Of a stretch of DNA of 64,000 bases, positions 10,601 through 19,800 are shown piece by piece. This stretch comes from Aricia agestis (lineage: Eukaryota > Arthropoda > Insecta > Lepidoptera > Lycaenidae). The stretch spans positions 8,563,501-8,627,500 of the forward strand of contig NC_056419.1 of assembly GCF_905147365.1 (NCBI RefSeq), written 5' to 3'. Numbering within the stretch: position 1 is the first letter of the stretch; each line of letters starts with the position of its first letter. The translations under genes were made by a program, and so were the position numbers. The notes below the pieces were generated by a model. That model was not told the DNA's origin, did no database searches, and saw only the letters and a program-made list of their open reading frames with translations.

Positions 10601-13600
10601 CTTGTGATCTAATTTGAGGTAATTTAGTTTATTTATATTAGAAGGCCTCTCAATTTCACTAACTAGAAAACCATTAACATTTTTAAATATCCTCTCGAGC
10701 AAATAATAAACTTTATCACATTGCTTGGGTATCTTCTTCAAAATCATTACGTGCCTAATTATATCTCTGCGTCTTTCTATAAATTCTAAGTCTAAATTGT
10801 AATCGAAATACTGGAGAATTTCAATCATACAATGAGCTACACCGTAGAACATTCTTAAACGTTCGTGTGTAAAATGTAAAATATTGTCTTTAAATATTAC
10901 TGATGAAAGTTCAACACAATACCATAAGGCAGTTAGTAACGGTGTAGTTTCTGGAGGATCTAGCGGTAACGAGGAAAGTCCAATTTTACATTCTGTCGTA
11001 CTAATGCGCCTCATCACGTATTTCTTAAACTGTTCAATGACATTTGTATCCATCCACTTCTTGTTTTCGCAATTTTTCCAGAGCACGTAATAAAATAACC
11101 CGATGTTGTATTTAATTTTCTTGAAATTAAAGTATGTTGCGGACAAAATATAATCGTTGTATTTGTCAAATTCATCGCCGTCTAATAGTACTAGACCTCC
11201 ATGGAAGGGTCGTCGTGTACGCGGCTCCGACCGGATGCCATTTTCTAAGAACTGTTTGTAAACATTTAAAGTATAAAAGTAGCCTATTGACTCACTAATA
11301 TCATGATCGTCGTATAAGAAAAGCGGGCACTCCATCGCTGTCTTAAATTTATTAAAACTAGCTGGGGATACTTCAGACGAATCTTTTGTTTTATGAAATA
11401 TTATTTTGTCTAGCAGATTCAGTTCTGTCAATATTATAACAGGAATTCCTTTTTCATCGTCAAGAATAACATCCGGAAACTCAATCTCTTGTTCTGTTGT
11501 AAAATTAACATCCACGATAGGCTCTTCTTCGATGGGTTTATTGAATTTGGTATCAAACTTCAAAGCGTCGAAAGAGTAGGATTTTGTATCACTTGTGATA
11601 TAATTTATCAAAGTGGAAATACATTTTTCAATATCAACTTTCATATCATGAATCGAACCATTGAGATTCTTATACCAGTCTGTTTTCAAAAACTCTTTTA
11701 CAAAAGCCTTTTTATCCTTAGTATTAAGATTGATGTCGGATTTTTGTAATTTTCTTGATAGTTCATCGAATAATTGATTTCTTAATTTCTTTAATCTTTC
11801 TATTTCTTGTAAAGCGAGAGCATCATGTTTAAATCTATTAATATATTTTAGTCTTATATAAGACTTCAAACTGTCTTTTTCGGTAACAAAATTATCAACG
11901 TTAATTTTGCTATATTCATACACTTTAGAAATATTTGCATCATCAAATAGCTCGTTATTTCTATAAATAATGCAACGGCTTTTTAAGAAAGAGGCAGCTA
12001 CTGAAAGATCCACACATTCGAAGTATTCGTTAATAGCATGGAAAACGACTGTTTCATAATGCATGTTTTCATTCAGTAAAAAACATGTGTGTCCACTTCT
12101 TCGATCAATAATACCATCTGTTATGATATACAGCAAATTTATTTTATCATTTTCATCAGAAATATCACAATTTTTCTTGATCCATTCAATAATTGTTTCT
12201 GGTTCTGTTCCCATGTTTCCACTATTTAAATTTTCATAGTTACTTTTAGTGGATTCTTCACTCACTTCGTAACATTTGTCCCCCCAGTGTAAATAAATAA
12301 TTTTTGATTCAGTCTCTTCGGGTGTTTCCTTTTGAAGCGTTCGGACGTGAGATTTGAATTGGTCCAGAGTTTGCAGCCCGATGGTGTGAAAGTACTTACT
12401 CCCACCGGTCGAACCGGAAAAGTCTTTCGCGTAAATGTAATAATTCACCATTGTCGTGTTCACTGCTCGGACAGTTCAAGTATTTGCTTGCACTTCTTCG
12501 GCCAAGCGAAGGGCAGACTCGAAAACACTTCGTGGATAAGTTCTCAGCACAATTACTCAATTGTTTTTATACGATTTTCGCACTGAATTATAAAATTACG
12601 GGAGCACAAACTCGACGTGTGTTCCCGTGGAGGTTAGCGACCGACTAGCACGTTATATAGCGAAGCAGCCAGTGAAATGTGGGCATGAGTCATAACTCAT
12701 GACTCAAAACACATGATATCAGCCGCGCCGGCAAAACATTTTGCAATCTGCGAGTTCCTAACCCGCGTGAAAACCAGTGCTTATATCAATTTTGATAATT
12801 ATTGTGAAATATTCCCATATTGCAATAACATTTAATACTACTGAACCATTAAGATAACTTTTACCCTATGTGTTATTGGTAGTGCAGTTGCTAAGGATCA
12901 CTCAATAGATTTTAATATTGCACAATGTTACAAACAAGAAATGGAACAACAATAAATGGAAAGGGCGGAAGCGACGAAACGGTTTTTGTCGCGTAATTTA
13001 AAAACCATAAATATATTTCATATAAGCTATGGGCAAATTATACTGACATATTTCGCCCATATTATTAAATTTTATTGAAGTGACTAAATAAGTATGGCAC
13101 CATGGCAAATGATGGCAACGTCCATCCAAAAAGTAGCCAGTCGTTGAACTATTATTACTACGTAGTAATAATAGTTCAATGTAGCCAGTAGCCGATTCTC
13201 AGATCTACTGAATATGCATATAAAATTTGGTAAAAATCAGTAATTCCGTTTCGGAGGAGTATGGTAACTAACATTGTGACAAGAAAACTTTATATATTAG
13301 ATAAGAAGATTAGATTACGAATTGTTTTTGCTATTAGCTAATCTAATCATTAATTTTAGGTCACTCGGAATTTCCACAATTCAAGTGTTATCAGTAGAGG
13401 ATATATATTATTTTATACGTGGGAGAGCCATGCTTCGGCACGAATGGGCCGGCTCGACCGGATAAATACCACGTTCTCACAGAAAACCGGCGTGAAACAG
13501 CGCTTGCGCTGTGTTTCGCCAAGTGAGTGAGTTTACCGGAGGCCCAATCCCCTAACCCCTACCCTATTCCCTTCCCTACCCTCAACTATTCCCTTCCCTT

Positions 13601-16600
13601 CCCTTCCCTACCCTCCCCTATTACCCTATTCCCTCTTAAAAGGCCGGCAACGCCCTTGCATCTCTTCTGATGCTGCGAGTGTCCATGGGCGACGGAAGTT
13701 GCTTTCCATCAGGTGACCCGTTTGCTCGTTTGCCCCCTTATTTCATAAAAAAAAAAAGGATAACAATCAATATCTATAAGTACATAATATAATAAAATCG
13801 TCCTACGATTTTATTATATTATGTATTATAGATATTTATACTGTTCAGTTTTCTAGATACACTAACTTCGTAAATAACTTTGTAATCTATACATAATATT
13901 ATAATAAAATCGTAGGAACTAGGAAAGTCAATTCTGTACATTGAATATTTTTGAAAAATAATACTTGCGACGTGATCTACAATCGATATGGAAGCCAAAA
14001 ATATAGTTCTTAAATTTTTGTCTGTTTGCCTGATTGTCTGTTTGTCTGTATGTATGTCCGGAATAAACTCAGAAAGTACCGGATGGCTTTAAATTTTGCA
14101 CGAATTATTACTTAGAGGTCGGGTCAACACATAGGCTATATAATAATTATATTAACACGATATCGCCAAGTTTCAATATTTTTAGTTTTTTGCTCATATC
14201 GCTAAAACGGTGCGTTGTAGAGAAAAAAAGTTTAGTACATAATGAAAGGTCATAAAATTTCCAACAAATTTCTCTTTTACACTTTGTATCTTTCTCCGCT
14301 CCTTGCCTTGCTTTTATCTGTCTTATCTATACAGATTTCGAGTATCGTTTGATTAATATGCAGCGAGCTTCGGTACCGGTCGCTAAACAAAACGGTTTCA
14401 AGGCGTTATACTTCTCCTTTTTTAGGGTCTACTATAATAACAACATTTGTGAAATATTAGTACATAGTAATAATAATATAAGTAAGTATTTTACTAGAGA
14501 ACTGGGCATGAGTTCCAGTACTCGAAATAAATCGAGGATTTACATGATGAAAATTTTGAATCCCCGTTTTTACGGGGATTCAAAAACTTTTGTTTACAAA
14601 ATTTGTTGGACGCTTGGATGGCGCGGCCGTGCTTACTCCTCTGTAAATACGCTATAATATGTAGTAGGCTGTAGACTGTAGAACAGGCTACCTATCTACT
14701 AACGTTGTTATAGTCTTTTTTTTAAGATTTTTTTTAGTCCTATGTTAATTGTGAGCCATAGTCATGGCATATCTTTAATACTTACCAAAAAAATTCCAAT
14801 ATACCATCCTCATTACCTTGATACAGTGTGGTAGTTTTTCACCGTGCGTTTTTCGCGTAACTTTCTGCAGCGCCCTGCAAAACCCTGGAACGACCTATCA
14901 CCAGCACTATTGTCGGACCAATACGACCTGCAAACCTTAAAGAAGAGACCGTATTCCCTCTTAAAAGGCCGACAACACACCTGCAGCTCTTCTAATGTTA
15001 CGAGTGTCCATGGGCAACGGCAGTTGCTGTCCATCAGGTGACCCGTTTGCTCGTTTGTCCCTTATTTTATATAAAAAAAAAATCATTGCTCATTTTCAGT
15101 GAGAAGATTAACAGACTCCGTGTCGGCGAGCTGGCCATCCCCGGAACCCACAACGCCGGGGCATGGCGCTTCGACACGGAGATCAGCTCCGTGACCAGGG
15201 ACAGTTTCGTCCTGTGCCAGGACCGCTCCGTGTGGGCGCAACTCGTCCACGGCATCCGGTACTTTGACTTCCGGATCGGGTACTACGATTTCTACGCGAA
15301 GGAAGAGGACAGGTGTGTTCTGTCCCTTTTTCATTTTTTTTAAATTTGCAGTCATCTTAGGTCATTTTGCTCTGAATATCCTGTTTAGGATTTCGTACCC
15401 AAAGGTTAAAAACGGGACCCTATCCATACTAATATTATAAATGCGAAATTGTGTCCGTCTGTCTGTTACCTCTTCACGCTCAAACCGCTAAACCGATTTT
15501 GCTCAAATTTGGCATGGGGATACTTTGAGTCCTGGGAAAGGACATAGGAAACTTTTTGTCTCGGAAAAATGTACGGTTCCCGCGCAATAAACGAGTTTTT
15601 GCGCAACAGAGTTGCGGGCGTCATCTAGTTACTAATGTATCTTTTTTATGATATTGTTCGTACTAAGGTATAATAATATAATATGTAATTATAAAAATCT
15701 ATTTCGTGTACGGTCTATTTGAAAGGTTCCATATTTTAGTATTTTACTTCAATTTACATCCTTACAGGATGGAAGGAATTATTATTATAAAGTGATTACT
15801 GATGGGTAATGGGACTGGGTTATTATAACATAATATTATGTATTTTATTCCCAGGTACTGGCTAAACCACAATCTTATCAGAGTCCGGCCATTGGTGCCC
15901 CTGCTGAGAGAAATTCGTGTGTTTTTGGATAGTACTAAAGAGGTAATGTCTTATTTATATTTTCTGATAATTAAAAATATCTTCCTATTTAATTATGATA
16001 TTTTATTCGATAAATAGTGCCTAATTTAATTAGTGGTAAGTACCTACAAGCAATAAAAATAATTAAATAAGGTGTGGTGTGTGGGTTACTGGGAATAATT
16101 AATATTTAGTAAAATATTGTATTCTAATAATATTAGGTACATCTATTTAAATCCAAATTTATTGCAACACAACAATTCTGGCACAAAATTCAAATTCGTC
16201 GGTGATAATATTAGAAACTAGATTTATTACTATATTCCGCATAAGCGGGATAAGTACAATATAATATTATTAAACAAGGTAAATGTATTTAATGCACACA
16301 ATATCCCCACAAATGGCTTGATATTTAAATTATGATTGATTTTTGGAATAAAGGAGACGCCTATATAAATTTATAAGCAATATTTCTATACATAATAATT
16401 TTATTGCGTTGACAAAAGAGCCAATGCATTATGGGGTAGACGCAATAAAATCCTCCCCAATTTATGTGTGGGTAAAAATAATCCTTTTCAACACTGCGGG
16501 ATACGCAAATGAGGGTTAAAATATTTCCAAAAAAAATAAAAACGTCTTTAAATATTTTATTTCATCACTTTGTCGTCGTAATAATATGACCGCAAAACTA

Positions 16601-16722
16601 TGCAAAGTTCCATCATTCTAGCACTTTAGGACGCTAGACAGCTGGCGGACAAACGGACACGATGAAATCTAAACATATATATATATATATATATATATAC
16701 AATCAGTCAGTCACCTTTTGAG

Positions 16723-16810
<88 letters not shown>

Positions 16811-19800
16811 CTATTCAATTCAAATTCAATTCTACCCCTAAAGGGATAAAATAGGGGATGAAAGTTTGTATGAAACTTTGACAATTTTAAACCGATCGGG
16901 CAACGACTTTGATACCTAATTAATAATAATAATACTTCTTAACGCGAGCGAAGCCGCGGGCAAAAGCGTGTTACCGTCTGTCCCTACAAAAAAAAATCTC
17001 TGACGGTACTTGAATGGTCACACATTTGGTTTGTCCAAGCGAGCCATAGCAGATACTCTTATAGGCCAATAAACGTAAACCGTAATGGTTAACTATTTGT
17101 GGCCCGTAGGGATGCAGAGCTGATAAGGAAATGCATTCAGGAATCTCCTTTATTAGCTTGTTTTTCAGTTCATAATACTTACGTTTGTGTTTTCTTTGCC
17201 AAAGTACAATACTTACCTATTCATATTTACGCGACACAGTTTTTGTCACTATCTTGCTATATTACAAAAGCTAGTGATACGGATTTATAGCAAGGTTGAT
17301 ACTAGTGATAGGTTAACGTATGTCTACTACATTTTTATTTTACCACGAGCTTTTGCCCGCGGCTTCGCTCGCGTTAAGAAGTATTAATATATACAAACTT
17401 TTATCTCCTATTTTAACCCCTTGGGGTTGGAATTTATCAAAATCCTTTCTTAGCGGATACCTACATCATAACATTTACCTGCATGCCAAAGTTCAGCCCG
17501 ATCCGTCCAGTGGTTTGGGCTGTGCGTTGATAGATCACCATTTAAGTCAGTCCCCTTTGAGTTTTATCATCATCATAATTATATATAATAATATTATTAA
17601 TACGCGAACGAAAAACTTTGTAACCCTTTTTACGAAAAACGGGGAAACGTAGGTGCATGAAATTTTGCACAGTTATAGTTTATATAACGAAGGAGTGCAT
17701 CGAGCAAATATTATTTTGAAATTATGCTTTTATTATACATTTATTTAACAAATAAAACATTACACACACATCACACTACAACACACACACTAAGGAGATG
17801 ACAGATTTTTGAGTGACAACCCTATACATACGAATTATACTCTTTTATTTATGGTTGAAGTCTGTTGCATACATAGACATGTTGCATATTATAGGTTTAT
17901 GGTCTATTGACAACAAATTGACAAATTGAAAATGGATTAAAGCTTTTTTTATTGAATCTTAGATACTATTAGACAATGCTTACACGGCCAGTCTGAGATC
18001 AGCTGAGTCCGAGTGACAGGAATTGAAAAAAAATATGATAAAGTCAATCTTTTTTACTTGAAAATATAGACCGTTATAGTAGTCTTAATGTTGTTAAAAC
18101 TAAGGTCGAATTTCGACCATTGGGCGATCTCTAGTATATATTATTATAGATAGATTGACCCATCAATCAGCCGGCTGCTGCATAACAATAATAATTGAAA
18201 ATCTATTGTGCCTGCGATACCCACGATGGAGGTGTTAAAATCAGCGAAATACAATTATTGTAGTGTGTTCTGCTATGTAGTCTGCTATAAATATCACATT
18301 CACTATAAGCACGTATTGAAATTAGACTCCCGAAGCCTGCACATTGCAGAATACTATAGATGCGTAAATAATTCCTTAGAGTACATGGACGTAATAATAT
18401 ATTTCCTTTTGTTTTCCGTATGTAATAATTACCTAAGGCCTAAGCAGTATGTTTTCTAGGCTACCGCAGACGCGATCGTAAAAATAACCTCCCATATAAC
18501 TTCCCAATTATACCCTCATATAACCTGCCAATACTCTTACAGGTTGTCTTCCTAGACGCTCACCACTTTCCAATAGGCTTCTACGAGCAAAACGGTGCTC
18601 CAATCCGCCACGTCCACGAGGGGTTGATACGGATCGTGCAGAACGAACTTGGCCCACACCTGGCTCTGGCGACACAGTTCTCGACAGGCAGTGGGACGAG
18701 AGGACCGACAGTGCAGAGCTTGGTAGACGCCGACAAACGCCTGCTCTTCAGCTATGTGGATAATAATATTGTTTTAGGTACTTAAATATTTTATTATTTT
18801 TAAGTCTTTTAGTAATAGGATTATCCATAATCTATATATATAAAACTCAAAGGTGACTGACTGACATGGTGATCTATCAACGCACAGCCCAAACCACTGG
18901 ACCGATCGGGCTGAAATTTGGCATGCAGGTAGATATTATGACGTAGGCATCCGCTAAGAAAGGATTTTGATCAATTGGTGGAATTCCACCTCCAAGGGGT
19001 TAAAATAGGGGATGAAAGTTTGTATGTAATAATACTTCTTAAGGCGAGCGAATCCGCGGGCAAAAGCTCGTAATATTATAAATGTGAAATTGTGTCGTCT
19101 GTTAACCCCTCACGCCCAAAACAGCTGAACCGATTTTGCTGAAATTTGGTACGGATATACTTTGAGTCCCGAGAAAGGACCTAGGATATTCTCGTAAAAT
19201 GAACGGTTCCTGCGTGAACAAACGAATTTTGGCGCAACGGATTTGCGGGCATCATCTAGTTATTTATAAGACCCGAAACATAATTTCTACACTTCCAATC
19301 ATTCTTCTGACTAATTACAGTCGCAATCCAAACCTACGTTGGCTTGTCTCTGGGGTACCTTATCCAAGGGAAAACCGCTAAATAAAAACTTGTTACAACT
19401 TACAACTGACCATGGCTCAGGAAAGTTGCAATGTTGGAAACTTGGAAGTCTGTGGTGACTGGTGGTCGAAATTTTTGACAAGGAGCGAAATCACCTCCAT
19501 GATTTTATCTACTTATTAAAATCGTTAATTCGCATTTTTAGGGTTCCGTACCCAAAGGGTGAAAACGGGATCCTATTACTGAGAATTCGATGTCTGTCCG
19601 TCTATCTGTCCGTCTGTCTGTCTGTCTCCAGGCCTTAACTCAAAAACGGTAATAGCTAGAGGGTTGAAATTTTCACATATTGTGTATATTGTTGTGCTCT
19701 AACAACAATTAATATAAAAAACAAAATAAATTTATTATAAGAGGGAGCTCCCATACACAAAACATGATTTTTTGGCCTTTTTTGTTCGTAATCCATAATG

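Noticed and set aside
9995..12463. GTG start at 12463 for the vWA protein and GTG at 63331 for Ssadh
   Set aside because: Nuclear genes start at ATG; the in-frame ATGs at 12451 and 63325 have suitable context.
13560..13640. CCCTACCC/CCCTTCCC runs that look telomere-like
   Set aside because: They are the internal pyrimidine-rich part of retroelement family A, present in the other long copies too; insect telomeres are TTAGG.
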